DNA of 64,000 nt from Bifidobacterium saguini DSM 23967 (lineage in GTDB: Bacteria > Actinomycetota > Actinomycetes > Actinomycetales > Bifidobacteriaceae): contig NZ_JGZN01000004.1 in the NCBI RefSeq assembly GCF_000741715.1, positions 62,001-126,000 on the forward strand, in the 5' to 3' direction. The notes under the pieces were generated by a model. That model did no database searches. It had not been told where the DNA came from and saw only the letters and a list, made by a program, of their open reading frames with translations. Made by a program: the position numbers and the translations under genes. How positions within the stretch are numbered: position 1 is the first letter of the stretch; the number at the start of each line of letters is the position of its first letter. Positions 35,407 to 46,902 of the stretch are shown piece by piece.

Positions 35407-38400
35407 CTACTCACGATGGCGACGCGCAGCCAGCAGTACTACAGCGGCGGCCACCAGCACAGCCACAGCCAACAGGATGTACACCACAGACGAACCGGTA
35501 TCCGTCAACGGATTCTTGGACTGATTCTTCTTGGAATCGCCCTTGCTCAGTTCACCCTTATTGTCAGTGTTGCCATCAGAAGGCGTCTTCTTCTGGAGCT
35601 TGCCCATTACCTCATCCAGCTGCTGCTGAGCTGCGAAGCGCTCAGATTCAGTGGAGTTCGGGTCGCTCAACACCTTGCTGGCATTATCGCGAGCCTGCTC
35701 GAACTGCTTCCACGAATCGGCCGTGTAATCACCCTTGTTGAGCTTGTTGGCAGAATCAACCGCCTGCTGCAAGCCGTCCTTGGCAGACTTCACCGTGACC
35801 TTACGAATCACGGTGGCGGTATTACCAGCCTTATCGGTAACCGTATAGGTCAGCTCATAGGTACCAGCCGTCTTGGTGTCCACGGCACCAGCAATGGTAA
35901 CGGCACCGCTCAAGTCGCCGGAGACTTCATCCCAAGCCAGCACACCAGCCTTGGCGTCGAAGCTGTCACCGTAGTTCAGTGTGACATCATCCACACCGGA
36001 GAAGAGCGGCTTAGTCTCGTCCTTCGCGAGTGCAGCCTGGGCATCGGCAAGCTTCTTGGCCGCGGCATCGATGGCAGCCTGCGTGGACTGAGCGTTACCA
36101 TTCACCTTGATGGCCTCAGTCAACGCCTTGGTCAGAGCAGCCCACGATTCCTTCGTGTACTGGTACTGGTCAAGCGTCTGAGCGGCGGCAATAGCAGCGT
36201 CCAAACCAGTGCGATCAGCGGCCTTAACGGTCACCTTGCGCACAACGGTAGCGGTATTGCCGGCCTTATCGGAAACCGTGTAAGTAACCTCATACACACC
36301 AGCCTTATTCACATCCACCGAACCGGTGACGACAATCTTAGCGGTCAAATCGCCAGAAACGTCATCCTTAGCGGTCACGCCGGCCTTGGCATCAAACGCT
36401 GCACCGAAGGCAACTTCAGTGTCTTCCACACCGGCGAACTCAGGCTTGGTGACGTCCTTGACCAGCTTGGATTGTGCATCATTAAGCGCCTTCAGAGCAG
36501 CGTTAATTTCGGCCTGAGTAGCGTCAGGCTGCTTCAACACGGCCTGAGCCTTGGCAAGTGCATCAGCGAAAGTCTTCCACGAATCCGTGGTGTAGTCGTT
36601 CTCGTTGAGCTTGCCAGCGTCTTCCACAGCCTGCTTCAAAGCGTCAGCACTCGGCTTGACAGTGACCTTGCGAGTCACCGTTGCTTTGTTGCCGGACTTG
36701 TCAGACACGGTGTAGGTCAGCTCGTACACGCCGTCCGTAGTGGCATCCACCGAACCGGTGATCACAATGGACGCGGTCAAATCACCGTCCACATCATCAG
36801 AAGCAGTCACGCCAGCCTTCGGATCAAAAGCGTCGCCCACGGCGATGGTCACATCGTCGGCACCCTTAATCACCGGCTTGGTCTTGTCGAGCTTCTTCAA
36901 GGCCTTCTGCGCAGCGGTCAAACGCGCGGCAGCCTTGTCAACTTGGGACTGAGTGGCGTTCTTGTTGGCCAGCACGTCTTGCGCATTCTTGCGAGCGGCA
37001 GCGAACTCGGCCCAACCGTCTGCAGCGTAATCAGATTCCTGCAAATCGGCAGCCGCATTCACAGCCTTCTGCAAAGCGGCAGTGTCAGATGCGGTCACGG
37101 AAACCTTACGTACCACAGTGGCGGTATTGCCAGCCTTGTCGGAAACCGCATAAGTCAGCGTGTAGTCGCCAACCGTATTGGTATCCACAGTGCCAGTAAT
37201 CACGATGGAATCAGTCAGGTCACCGTCCTTGTCATCGGATGCGGTCACACCAGCCTTCGGATCGAAGGTGCCACCGACCTTGACCGAGGCATCTTCCACA
37301 CCGGAGAACACCGGCTTGGTGGTGTCTGGCTTCTCGCTCACAGTGATTACACGCTCGGCTTCGGCCTTGTTGCCAGCCTTATCAGAAACCGTGTAGGTCA
37401 GCGTGTATTGGCCAGCCACAGTGGTGTTCACTGAGCCGGTAATCACAATGGAATCAGTCAAATCGCCGGAAACATCATCGGTAGCAGTCACATCGGCCTT
37501 CGGATCGAAGGTTGCGCCAAAGTCAACTGTAGTGTTATCAGCACCGGAAATGACTGGAGCAGTGGTGTCCTTTGCCAACGCGCCCTGTGCTTGAGCCAAC
37601 TTGGCTTGGGCTGCATCCAAGTCAGACTGGGAAGCGGCAGCATTGGCCAGCGTATCCTGAGCTGACTGAAGAGCCGCGGTGAAAGCAGCCCACGTATCGG
37701 CGGTGTACTGGTACTGGTCAAGCTTGGTTGCTGCATCAACAGCTGCTTGCAACGCCTTGGTATTGGTCTTAACCGTCACCTTGGTAGTTGCCGTGGCGGT
37801 ATTACCGGCCTTATCCGCGACCGTGTAAGTCACCGTGAAGACGCCGCTGTTGGCAACCTTGCCGTTGTTCAGCACCAGGCCACCAAGATCGATGGCGATG
37901 CCGGAAGTCAGGTCACCGTCCACATCATCAGCAGCAGTTACGCCGGACTTCGGGTCGAAAGCATCGCCCACCGTCAAAGACACATCCTTCTTCACGCCGG
38001 AAAGCACCGGAGCGACAGTGTCCTTCGGAGCGGACTTCGGGCTCAGCTTCAACGTGGCCTTCAGATGATCGATAACGCCACTGTTGTTGTTCTTCGGCTT
38101 CAGATTCATGTCGTAGTAATACGTCACCGTCGCTTCACCGGTCAGACCGGTAAGCTTGGTGCCGTCAAGCTTGGCGCCTGCCACGTTGCTGATCTTAGAG
38201 GCATCGATCCAAGGAACCACGCTCTTGAGATTGAAGCTGCCAGTGGCTTCGTCGTAAGTGCCGGTATATGGTTCGGCTTCAATGGCCTGCGGCGTTTCTT
38301 CAACGCCACCCATGCCCTCGGCGATCGGATGCTGCGTGGATGCCTGGTATCCTGCAAAAGCGGTCAAAGACAGACCCTTGTTGTTGCCGTTGGCATTCAC

Positions 38401-40211
38401 CGCCAGCAACGGGTTGCCGGACAGATCCACATAGCTGGAGGTGTACTCTCCCTCACTGCGAGGAGTTACCGAACTCGGGATATTGAGCGAGGTCAGCTTG
38501 TTGCCATTCAAGTTGAGTGAATCAAACTTGGCGTTCTCAGGAATAGTGATGTTGCGAATATCGTTATCGGACAAATCAACACCAGAAATATTGCTTCCTG
38601 TCAAACCGGAGACAATACCATTCGCTTGATTATCAGCGATACCGTTGCCACCAAGAATCACCGTGCGTGCAGTTCCAGTGAACTTGCTCAGGCTTGTAAT
38701 CTTGGTGTTGCCCAGACCAAGCTGCTGAAGCTTGCTGCTTTTCACCGAGGCCAATGTGGATTCATTGACATTGGTGCCGCCCAAGTCCAAAATAATCAAA
38801 TTGGTGTACTTGCCGAGACCCAACTGGTTCACGTCTGCCGGCACTCCGTACAGCAGCAGTCGAACCAGGTCAGCCTTGTCATTCAGTTTCAGAGACTTCA
38901 GTCTGGTATCTCCAGACAGCGCCAAGGAAGTCAATCCCGTGTAGCTTGACAAATCAGCAGACTGCAGGTTCTTCGCCTCGCGCACCGACAAATCATCCAA
39001 CTTCTGCGGGTTGGGGAGGTTCGGCAATGTTGTCTTGTCCCAACCGTTGATGCTTAAAGAGGTGAGTCCAGTTGCCTGAGTCAAGTCCAAATCAATCGAT
39101 TGTTCGCCGCCCACAGACAGCTGCTGAAGCGTGGCCGGCACCGACAATTGCGTGACGCCAGTGTTGGCGAGCGTCAGACTTGTCAATGCTGGGAATGATG
39201 CGAAATCAAACGAGTCAAAGGAACCGTCATACACATTCAGTGCACTCAGTTTGGGCAGTAACTCGAGACCCTTGAGGGAGGAGACTGTATCAAGATACAG
39301 ATAGTTGATGTTGTTCAGCTCGTCCTTGCTCAGAACACCATCTTGATTGGGATCATAAGAGTATGAGCTCAACGTCTGACGTACATGGGCATCAGGGAAG
39401 TTGGTCTCGTTGATGGCCACGTCACCGCTCGGCTGGGTAGGCTCTTGGTCGCCGCCCAGCGCAGCCAACGCCTCGTCAACGGTCTGGTTCTTACCGGTTA
39501 CGGATCCGCCCTGATAACTGTTGCCGATTTCAAGCACAGTAATGGTGAAACCGTTCTTGACAGCCACGCCAATACCAGCGATATCCGCCAGCGGGCTGAC
39601 CTCGGTCAGATAATGACCGTAACCCTGGCGCTTATTCCCTGGCTGTGCGGACAACTCGGAATACCAAGCATCGACTGCATTACCGGTTAATCCACCAGCA
39701 CTCGACCACGACAACGCCAACGCTTCGGGACCGAAGAAGTAGGTTCCGCTCTGATACTTGGAGGAGTGTGTCAGGTTATAATCCGTGTTCTCAACGTGCG
39801 CATACCAGCTCGGAGCACCGTTGTACATATTGGCGTGACCGTCCAAGCGCCCTTAGCGACCAATTCGTTGGCACGAGTCTGGGCCCATTTCATAAGGTCA
39901 TTGTTGACCTTGAGCGCTGGAACAGCCGCACCATCCGCGGTATCGTCAGCAATCTGGCTAGCAGTCATGCCGGCTTTATTATCAGCATTTTGTGCGTCTG
40001 CAATCTGCTGCGCGGTCAGCGGTGTGCGATCGGTACGCGCGCGCAAATCATTGAGCTGCTGCAAATATTGCAATGATTGTTTCACATTTGCAGTGGCGTT
40101 GGCATCAGAGCCGACACTGTCAGCGGCATTGGCGGTCAGCGCCGTCACGCCCAAGGTGAGCACAGTCGCAGCCGCGGCCAGCACACCCACTATTTTCTTG
40201 GTTATTGTCAT
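35407..40211 (-). pseudogene. Giant sortase-anchored surface protein with CAP, LRR, DUF5011 and FIVAR modules (frameshifted)
   Basis: Read together the frames encode about 1,600 residues. Residues 1-29 are a signal peptide ending LTANAAD. A CAP (SCP/PR1) domain follows, broken after residue 122 where one T seems lost at 39845-39846. Then come internalin-like leucine-rich repeats (about 320 residues), followed by six Ig-like DUF5011 units (FDPKAGVTA-DD-DGDLT and YTVSDKAGNTATV) interleaved with helical FIVAR modules (YTADSWKQF type). The end is an LTDTG sorting signal, a membrane segment and RRHRE. Such proteins bind host surfaces or matrix. The ATG at 40211 has GAGGGG upstream. Confidence 0.85.
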
Positions 40212-40426
40212 GGCGGAATCCCCTCTTCTCCGCCACTACGCGTACACACATCCCCGCATCCGAGCCGGAGAACGATTTGAATACTCTCCTAAGAAAGCAC
40301 AATACCCCCTTTTACGGATGTTTTTCCAGCGAATCCCAAGAATTCCAAGGGTTTGCGAGGCTTACCGCCGATAATTAGCATGCATGATACAAACGAGTTC
40401 GTTCCCGATAACCGCCCGATAACCAA

Positions 40427-41911
40427 TCAAGAAGCCAACGCCTCGACCAGCAGCAATGTGGTCAGGACAAGATTCACCACCACAAACGCGATAAACACTG
40501 GAGAAGTCCACCCAGCATACGTGTCTGGAATGCTGCGATTCTGCATGCGATACTGCTTGAGCCCATGACCGTAAAGCGCCAACGCCACCACGGCACCGAC
40601 TACGCCAATCACCGTGAGCGCTATCGTGTACACCGCGTATTGCGAATCGTTGAGCTGGCCGGCGAACCATGTATCAATCACACCGGAAAGAATCGCGTTG
40701 TTGAAAATATGCAGCGCAATCGACCATACCAAGGAATATTCCATTGCCACAAAGCCGAGAATCAAACCGAACAGGAAGGCAAACGTACCTTGCACGAAGT
40801 CATCATGGAATAAACCAAAAGCGAACGCCGACGTCACAATAGCGAAGTTCTTGCCAAGCGGCTTGAGTTCCTTCATCAGCACGCCGCGGAACATGACTTC
40901 CTCACAAATCGGCCCCAGCAAGCCGATGTACAACCACATGGTCACGGTGTTGGAGGATTCATTCAAACTTTCTGAGGTGGGGGAAACCAGGTCGCCGCCA
41001 AACATGGAAACGCCCATTTGCGCCAATGTAACTACACTCTGCACGCCAAGACCCAGAAGGATGAAAATCAGGAACCATTGAGCTCGCATACGTCCGCCGC
41101 CGTATTGACTGATTCGCCCAAGTTGATTTGGTTCGCCGTACGTATCCCGATGAGGTCCGCCAAGCCAGAATTCGCGGGTCAGGATATCCCGGTTGCGCAT
41201 AATCAGCAGGAATCCCATAGCGAAGACCAACGAAGCAAGGCTGACGATACCGTCGCCTTTCGTGGAATCTGACCAGCTGGGCATGATGACGCCGAGCGCG
41301 ATAACGGCTACGATACTACCCACGTACATCATGCCTTCGTAAATAAAAGCAAGTCCCATCGCACGATTGACTACACGTCTGCGCCAGGTTTTCCACAATT
41401 GGCGCGGATTGATTGCTATAGCCGGAGGCTGCGGTGGAACGTACGCATATGGCTGCGGCTGTAGCCTCGGCTGGCTCAGGGGCTGAGGCGCAGCATACTG
41501 CGACTGCGGTGGCCAAGCAGCCGGTTGAGTAGGCGTGTACGTATACGCCGATGGAGGCGCTGGCACCGCACATGGCCGCTGCGGAACTTGCGCCGTCTGT
41601 TGCGGTACACCTAGCTGAGCGGGCGCGGCATACGATGGCGACTGCGGCGCTTGCTGGTATTGCGGCTGTGGCTGAGCCTGCACAGCCGCATACTGCGGAT
41701 ACTGCGGTTGTTGGAATGGATATTGAGGAGCTGGAGCCATCGGCACCGCGGGCATCGGCATCGTCTGAGGTGCCGCATAGTACTGCGGCTGCGGTTCAGA
41801 TTCTTGCGACTGTTCTTGCGGCTGAGAATGCTGCGGAGTCTGATTCTCATATCCTGACTGCAGTTGCTGTCCGCGTGGTTGCCACCCTGGCTGTTGCTCA
41901 TTCATGCTCAT
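40427..41911 (-). CDS. CPBP-family intramembrane metalloprotease
   Basis: The protein has 494 residues. The first 150 are a Gln/Pro/Tyr-rich disordered tail. About eight membrane segments follow. The CPBP (Abi/CAAX protease-like) motifs are visible in order: EEVMFRG (motif 1), FGLFHDD (motif 2) and HIFNN (motif 3), which supply the metal-binding Glu and His residues. In bacteria such enzymes process membrane peptides or help anchor surface proteins; the target is unknown. ATG 41911 has AGGTTGAG upstream. It lies beside two sortase substrates. Confidence 0.88.
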   Translation of the reverse strand: MSMNEQQPGWQPRGQQLQSGYENQTPQHSQPQEQSQESEPQPQYYAAPQTMPMPAVPMAPAPQYPFQQPQYPQYAAVQAQPQPQYQQAPQSPSYAAPAQLGVPQQTAQVPQRPCAVPAPPSAYTYTPTQPAAWPPQSQYAAPQPLSQPRLQPQPYAYVPPQPPAIAINPRQLWKTWRRRVVNRAMGLAFIYEGMMYVGSIVAVIALGVIMPSWSDSTKGDGIVSLASLVFAMGFLLIMRNRDILTREFWLGGPHRDTYGEPNQLGRISQYGGGRMRAQWFLIFILLGLGVQSVVTLAQMGVSMFGGDLVSPTSESLNESSNTVTMWLYIGLLGPICEEVMFRGVLMKELKPLGKNFAIVTSAFAFGLFHDDFVQGTFAFLFGLILGFVAMEYSLVWSIALHIFNNAILSGVIDTWFAGQLNDSQYAVYTIALTVIGVVGAVVALALYGHGLKQYRMQNRSIPDTYAGWTSPVFIAFVVVNLVLTTLLLVEALAS

Positions 41912-42015
41912 GATGCTCAACCTATTCGTCATTTCTGAACAATTCGTGACTATGTCCAGAAATATTGACGAATACAGGGACGGGCAGATGCAACCTCATA
42001 CCCCCCTAATATGTT

Positions 42016-42261
42016 CTACCGTCGGGGTTGTTTGCGCTTAGAGAACGCGAACAGTACGGCGGCGAGCACAAGCAGCACCACTACCACCACTACCACGCTC
42101 AATATGTTTGATCCAGTCATTGCGAGTGCGCGCCCGGTTGAAGCAGCGCTTTCCACGACTTCAGCTGCATGGACTGGTATAGCGAAAACTGCCGCCACAA
42201 CGATTATCAGCAATGCACCAATTACGCCGATAATACGCTTCCCAACACGAGCAGCCATCAT
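42016..42261 (-). CDS. 81-residue sortase-anchored mini surface protein
   Basis: The protein consists of a signal peptide (MMAARVGKRIIGVIGALLII to AIPVHA), about 15 residues (AEVVESAASTGRA), then LAMTG, a membrane segment (NILSVVVVVVVLLVLAAVLF) and a basic tail (SKRKQPRR). LAMTG fits the LAxTG type of sorting signal. Almost nothing but the anchoring signals is left after cutting. GGGAGGGAG lies 7 bases before the ATG at 42261, fixing this start. Its promoter contains a C tract (see 42337-42365). The function is unknown. Confidence 0.78.
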   Translation of the reverse strand: MMAARVGKRIIGVIGALLIIVVAAVFAIPVHAAEVVESAASTGRALAMTGSNILSVVVVVVVLLVLAAVLFAFSKRKQPRR

Positions 42262-42336
42262 GAAATATCTCCCTCCCATCATCGGAAATATGCAGCAAGC
42301 TCCGATGCTCACTACGTATTTCAAGTGCAGCTTTCA

Positions 42337-42365
42337 AGTATAGGGGGGGGGGGAGGGGGAAACGC
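42337..42365 (-). promoter_or_regulatory. Promoter with 17-nt C-tract spacer (possible phase variation)
   Basis: On the minus strand TATACT (42342-42337) is preceded by eleven C, one T and five C, exactly 17 bases, and then GCGTTT (42365-42360). The whole spacer is a slippage-prone tract, as in phase-variable promoters such as Neisseria porA. The -35 match is poor. Transcription would start near 42330, about 70 bases before the mini surface protein. Confidence 0.6.
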
Positions 42366-42459
42366 GCATTTCACCCCTTGAATCAGTCAATACTGTCCCC
42401 AATTCGATTCATAGCCAGCTCTGATACCATGTCCATATTCATGGAGCAGAGGGGAATCT

Positions 42460-43089
42460 ATGTCGACGACGCAGACGACGGCTCAAACGCAAACTCATAC
42501 CCACACACAAACGCAAATGCCCGCTCCCAGTAATGCCGCCTCCATCAACGAAGGCGATGGCGAACCAGACAGCATGGCACAACCACAGAGCCACAACAGC
42601 GGCATCACCGGCGATTGGCGACCGCTTCCGCCGAGCGTGCGGACAGTGTGGCTGATTAACGAGGCGATCCAATGCGCCATTTGGCTTGCAGTCTGCGCTG
42701 TGATTGCAGCCGTGTGCATGGCGAATGATTGGTGGGGATTCTGGCAACAACTTATTGTTGGGATTGCCGTAGCCTATGCGGTCCTGGATCTGGCTTCACA
42801 ACCGTTGCAGACCAAGTATTTGTACGCCTTCACCCGATTCCGCATCGGCGAGCGCGACCTTGCCACACGCAAAGGCTGGCTGTTCCGTCGCTCCACCACC
42901 ACGCCATATACGCGTGTGCAACATGTGGATACCAAGCAGAACCCAGTGCAGCGGCACTTTGGACTGACCACCGTAGTGGTGCACACTGCAGCCGACGAGC
43001 ATGAGATCGCCGCGCTGGATACCGCGCAGGCCGAACGGCTGGTATCGCTGATCTCCGAACGCGTTGCCGCAGCCAAGGATGATCTGTGA
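42460..43089 (+). CDS. bPH2-domain membrane protein (YdbS-like)
   Basis: The protein has 209 residues. The N-terminal 50 are Thr/Gln/His-rich (QTHTHTQTQ) and disordered. Two membrane segments follow, then a bacterial PH domain (FRIGERDLATRKGWLFRRSTTTPYTRVQHVDTKQNPVQRHFGL) of the YdbS/DUF304 type. Its stop overlaps the next start by one base, so the two are co-translated. Such pairs are membrane proteins of unclear function; in Bacillus, YdbS/YdbT affect resistance to some bacteriocins. Confidence 0.88.
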   Translation: MSTTQTTAQTQTHTHTQTQMPAPSNAASINEGDGEPDSMAQPQSHNSGITGDWRPLPPSVRTVWLINEAIQCAIWLAVCAVIAAVCMANDWWGFWQQLIVGIAVAYAVLDLASQPLQTKYLYAFTRFRIGERDLATRKGWLFRRSTTTPYTRVQHVDTKQNPVQRHFGLTTVVVHTAADEHEIAALDTAQAERLVSLISERVAAAKDDL

Positions 43090-44747
43090 TGAACACCGAA
43101 AGCACCAGCACCAACTGGCGTAGGCTGCACCCGGCTTCTCTGATCATCGGGGTGGTGGAAACCGCCAAGGGCGTCATCGGACTGTTCTTCGCACTGCTAT
43201 TCATCGCGCGCAGGGAGCTGTCTGCCATGACCATCGCATTGATCTTTCTCAGCGTTCTGTTCGTCGCGCTCTGCCAGCCTGTCATCAATTGGCTGACCAC
43301 CCGGTATCAACTGGGACCTGACCAACTTGCGTTCAAGTCGGGTCTGTTCTTTCGCAAGAATCGAACAATTAGCTATGGTTCGATCCATGCCATCAATAGC
43401 TCACAACCTATCTATCTGCAACCGTTTGGGGTAGCGCGACTTACCGTCTCGGCAGCAGGTGCCGCAGACACCGACATTCGATTGGATGCAGTACCGGCCG
43501 CGCTGCAACTTGAATTGGAGCATCTGCGCGCATTGTCGCAGTCCACGGCAGCAGATTCGAACACCGCCTTGGCAAACGACCCACAGACTCCTGTACCGAC
43601 ACCCGTACCAACATCGAGCAATCCATCACAAAAACCTCTATTCCGCGCCTCCGTAGGCGATATTCTGCTGTTTGCCATAACGGACATAGGATTTTTGGCC
43701 GCGGCGTTCGTGGTGTATGGCTTTGTGCAGCAGGTTCAGGATGTGCTACCGCGCAGCATGATGCATGAAGCCGAGCGCTCGGTACAGACTGCGCTCACCG
43801 GTGGGCTGTTCTCGATTATTGTGCTGATATTGGCATGTGTAATGCTGCTGCTGATGGTAAGCATCGTCACCTCGCTGTTGAGATTCTATGGATTCGAGGT
43901 ATGGCGTCGCGGTGACGATTTGGTGGTGGTTCGCGGACTGTTCACCCGGCACACCACGACCATCCCGGTCAGCCGCATTCAAACAGTGACCATTCGTCAA
44001 TCGATGTTACGCCGGCCGTTCCACCTTTGTTCGGTTGGATTGGGGCTCAGCTCCTCAACCGCAAACAGCGGAAGCAGGGAAAGCGGGACTTCGGCGGCGC
44101 AAATTCTGCCGGTAATCAGCACCCGGCGCGTGTATGCCGTGTTACGCGAGATATTGCCGGAGTGGGGGCTGCCGGAAATGTCCGCAGCGCCTGCTGCATC
44201 GCCATCACACGTACCGCGCAACGCGGAAGCCACTGCACACGTACCACAATTGCGCTATACCGGGCGTACTCTGCTGCGGTATTACCTCACGCTGCCGGTG
44301 ATCGTAACCTTGGCGATCACCGCCGCAGTGTGGATAGGTTCCGATGCGCATGCTGCAGTGACGTTGCGCACTTGGTGTGCCATTCCGGACTTAGGTTGGC
44401 CTTGGTGGCTGGTGATTGTACCTATCGCACTGGGATTGTGGTGGATGGTGTGTCGTTTGCTCAAAGCACGGACTGAAGGATTCGCGCTGCTCAGCACTGA
44501 TGATTCTGGCGCCCGTTGCTCATCGCGCATTCTTGTTACCGGCACACTTCGGCTCACCAGATTCGTTTTGGTGACGAGCAGGGCACGAGTGCAATCGATT
44601 ACGCGGTACACAGCATTGTGGCGCGAATCGCGTGGCATCGAACGCGTGCAGATGTCGTTGTTTGTGATGAACGGCATCGATGAATTGCGATTCATGTTCC
44701 TGCATCGCGCCGATGCCGAGGCTCTGCAGCGGTGGATGGAACAATGA
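43089..44747 (+). CDS. bPH2-domain membrane protein (YdbT-like)
   Basis: This protein of 552 residues has three PH-like domains separated by pairs of membrane segments. Family sequence is seen at YQLGPDQLAFKSGLFFRKNRTISYGSIHAINSSQP, FEVWRRGDDLVVVRGLFTRHTTTIPVSRIQTVTIRQ and RARVQSITRYTALWRESRG. Loops rich in Ala, Pro and Thr join the parts. It is the partner of the upstream YdbS-like protein. TGATG overlap fixes the start at 43089. Confidence 0.88.
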   Translation: MNTESTSTNWRRLHPASLIIGVVETAKGVIGLFFALLFIARRELSAMTIALIFLSVLFVALCQPVINWLTTRYQLGPDQLAFKSGLFFRKNRTISYGSIHAINSSQPIYLQPFGVARLTVSAAGAADTDIRLDAVPAALQLELEHLRALSQSTAADSNTALANDPQTPVPTPVPTSSNPSQKPLFRASVGDILLFAITDIGFLAAAFVVYGFVQQVQDVLPRSMMHEAERSVQTALTGGLFSIIVLILACVMLLLMVSIVTSLLRFYGFEVWRRGDDLVVVRGLFTRHTTTIPVSRIQTVTIRQSMLRRPFHLCSVGLGLSSSTANSGSRESGTSAAQILPVISTRRVYAVLREILPEWGLPEMSAAPAASPSHVPRNAEATAHVPQLRYTGRTLLRYYLTLPVIVTLAITAAVWIGSDAHAAVTLRTWCAIPDLGWPWWLVIVPIALGLWWMVCRLLKARTEGFALLSTDDSGARCSSRILVTGTLRLTRFVLVTSRARVQSITRYTALWRESRGIERVQMSLFVMNGIDELRFMFLHRADAEALQRWMEQ

Positions 44748-44748
44748 C

Positions 44749-44780
44749 TGTGGGGCTCTTCCCGAGAGAAGAGCCCCACA
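44749..44780. terminator. Bidirectional terminator between the ydbT-like gene and leuD
   Basis: TGTGGGGCTCTTC and GAAGAGCCCCACA form a perfect 13-bp stem with a 6-base loop between convergent genes. Confidence 0.88.
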
Positions 44781-44789
44781 TGGGATGCA

Positions 44790-45485
44790 TCAGATAATGC
44801 CGCGATCAGCTAGTGGTCCAGCCCAACTGCCGTCATCTTCCGGTTCGCGGGCGGACTGGATTTGCTCTTCGGGCCAGTGCTTGGCGGGGATGGTCTTGGG
44901 CTTGAATGGGAACTTTTCGGCACGCATCTTCTCATAAGCGGCGATATCGTCCTCGTGCTGCAGCGTCAAATCGATGTCGTCATAGCCGTTCATCAAGCGC
45001 CAGCGGGTGTAATCGTTCACCTCGAATGGAAGGGTCACGTCACCGCAGGTCACGGTTCGAGTTTCCAGCGAAACCGTCATTTCGCGGCCAGGCTCCTCTT
45101 CGAGCAGCTTCCACAGCAGCTCGACGGATTCCTGCGGCATAATCGCAGCCAGCACACCATTCTTGGCGGTGTTGCCATAGAAGATATCGGCGAAGCTCGG
45201 GGCAATCACCACGCGGAAGCCGTAATCATGCAGCGCCCATACAGCGTGCTCACGGGAGGAGCCGATGCCGAACTCCGGGCCAGCTACCAGAATCTGGCCC
45301 TTGCCGGCGTATTCCGGCTGGTTGAGCACAAAGTTCGGATCGCGGCGCCATGCGTAGAATAGGGCGTCATCGAAGCCGGACTTGGTCACGCGCTTCAGGA
45401 ATACTGCCGGAATAATCTGATCAGTATCCACATTGGAGCGGCGCAGCGGCACGCCCACGCCGGTCAAAGTAGTGAGTTTTTCCAT
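44790..45485 (-). CDS. leuD: 3-isopropylmalate dehydratase small subunit
   Basis: This 231-residue swivel domain of isopropylmalate isomerase has [20 protein letters not shown] and [14 protein letters not shown], the active-site serine loop. With LeuC it converts 2-isopropylmalate to 3-isopropylmalate in leucine synthesis. It follows leuC by 13 bases in one operon. Confidence 0.97.
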   Translation of the reverse strand: MEKLTTLTGVGVPLRRSNVDTDQIIPAVFLKRVTKSGFDDALFYAWRRDPNFVLNQPEYAGKGQILVAGPEFGIGSSREHAVWALHDYGFRVVIAPSFADIFYGNTAKNGVLAAIMPQESVELLWKLLEEEPGREMTVSLETRTVTCGDVTLPFEVNDYTRWRLMNGYDDIDLTLQHEDDIAAYEKMRAEKFPFKPKTIPAKHWPEEQIQSAREPEDDGSWAGPLADRGII

Positions 45486-45498
45486 AATCTAACGTCCT

Positions 45499-46902
45499 TT
45501 ACAGATCAGCCGGGCTGGAAATCGTGCCGCGGATTGCGGTGGCGGCGGCAACGGCTGGAGAGGCCAGATGCGTGCGCGAGCCCTTGCCCTGACGGCCTTC
45601 AAAGTTACGGTTCGACGTCGAAATCGAGCGCTCGTTCGGCACCAGCTTGTCCGGGTTCATGCCGAGGCACATCGAGCAGCCGGCGTTACGCCATTCGGCA
45701 CCGAAGTCCTTGAACACCTTGTCAAGTCCTTCCTTCTCCGCTTCCAAACGCACGCGGGAGGATGCCGGCACGACCAGCACACGGTGAATCGAATCGGCCT
45801 TGTGACGGCCCTTCATAATTGCGGCGGCCTGGCGCAGATCGTCAATGCGGCCGTTGGTGCAGGAGCCAATGAACACGGTATCCACGGCAATGTCCTTAAT
45901 CGGCATGCCGGGCTTCAGACCCATGTATTTGATTGCGCGCTCAGCTGCGGAACGCTCGGTAGCGTCGGCAATCTTGGCCGGATCCGGCACATCAGCGGTG
46001 ATCGGCAGACCCTGACCGGGGTTGGTGCCCCAAGTCACATATGGGCCAAGCTTCGTGGCGTCAATATCCACCACCTTGTCGAATACGGCGTCGTCATCGG
46101 TCTTCAGCGTCTTCCAATACGCCACGGCCTTGTCCCACATCTCACCTTCCGGCGCATGCGGGCGCCCCTTCAGATATTCGAACGTGGTCTCATCAGGAGC
46201 AATCATGCCGGCGCGGGCACCTGCCTCAATGGACATGTTGCACACGGTCATGCGCTCGTCCATCGTAAGGTTGCGAATGGCCTCGCCGCGATACTCGATC
46301 ACGTAGCCCTGGCCGCCGCCGGTACCGATCTTGGCGATAATCGCCAGAATAATGTCCTTGGCGGTGGCGTCCGCCGGCAGCTTGCCGTTGACGTTAATGG
46401 CCATCGTCTTGAACGGCTTCAGGCTCAGGGTCTGCGTGGCCATCACATGCTCGACCTCGGAAGTACCGATGCCGAATGCGAGAGCACCGAACGCGCCATG
46501 AGTAGAGGTGTGCGAATCGCCGCACACGATGGTCATACCCGGCTGAGTCAAGCCCAGAATCGGGGCGAACGCGTGCACGATGCCCTGGTCGGCATCGCCC
46601 AGCGGGTGCAGTCGCACACCGAATTCCTTGCAGTTCTTCTCCAAAGTGCTCAGCTGCAGGGCGCTCGTCTTGTCCGGATTCGGTCGATCGATATCCACGG
46701 TCGGGGTGTTGTGATCCTCAGTGGCGATGAGCTGATCGACGTGGCGCGGCTTACGGCCGGCCAAACGCAGGCCTTCGAATGCCTGCGGACTGGTGACCTC
46801 GTGCATGAGCATCAAATCGATGTACAGCAGATCGGGAGCGCCGTCGCCGCCCTTGCGCACCAGATGATCGGCCCAGACCTTCTCGGCCAGTGTCGTTCCC
46901 AT
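45499..46902 (-). CDS. leuC: 3-isopropylmalate dehydratase large subunit
   Basis: This 467-residue aconitase-family enzyme binds the 4Fe-4S cluster through Cys in GSCTNGR and in [38 protein letters not shown] is the active-site segment. The operon leuCD is read away from a divergent IclR regulator across a 292-base region. GGAGGAACACT precedes the ATG at 46902. An unusually long leader is possible, but no known leader peptide or riboswitch is seen. Confidence 0.97.
   Translation of the reverse strand: MGTTLAEKVWADHLVRKGGDGAPDLLYIDLMLMHEVTSPQAFEGLRLAGRKPRHVDQLIATEDHNTPTVDIDRPNPDKTSALQLSTLEKNCKEFGVRLHPLGDADQGIVHAFAPILGLTQPGMTIVCGDSHTSTHGAFGALAFGIGTSEVEHVMATQTLSLKPFKTMAINVNGKLPADATAKDIILAIIAKIGTGGGQGYVIEYRGEAIRNLTMDERMTVCNMSIEAGARAGMIAPDETTFEYLKGRPHAPEGEMWDKAVAYWKTLKTDDDAVFDKVVDIDATKLGPYVTWGTNPGQGLPITADVPDPAKIADATERSAAERAIKYMGLKPGMPIKDIAVDTVFIGSCTNGRIDDLRQAAAIMKGRHKADSIHRVLVVPASSRVRLEAEKEGLDKVFKDFGAEWRNAGCSMCLGMNPDKLVPNERSISTSNRNFEGRQGKGSRTHLASPAVAAATAIRGTISSPADL

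Noticed and set aside
35362..37434. 690-codon plus-strand frame
   Set aside because: Antisense to the repetitive surface protein gene; its repeats mirror the DUF5011 units.
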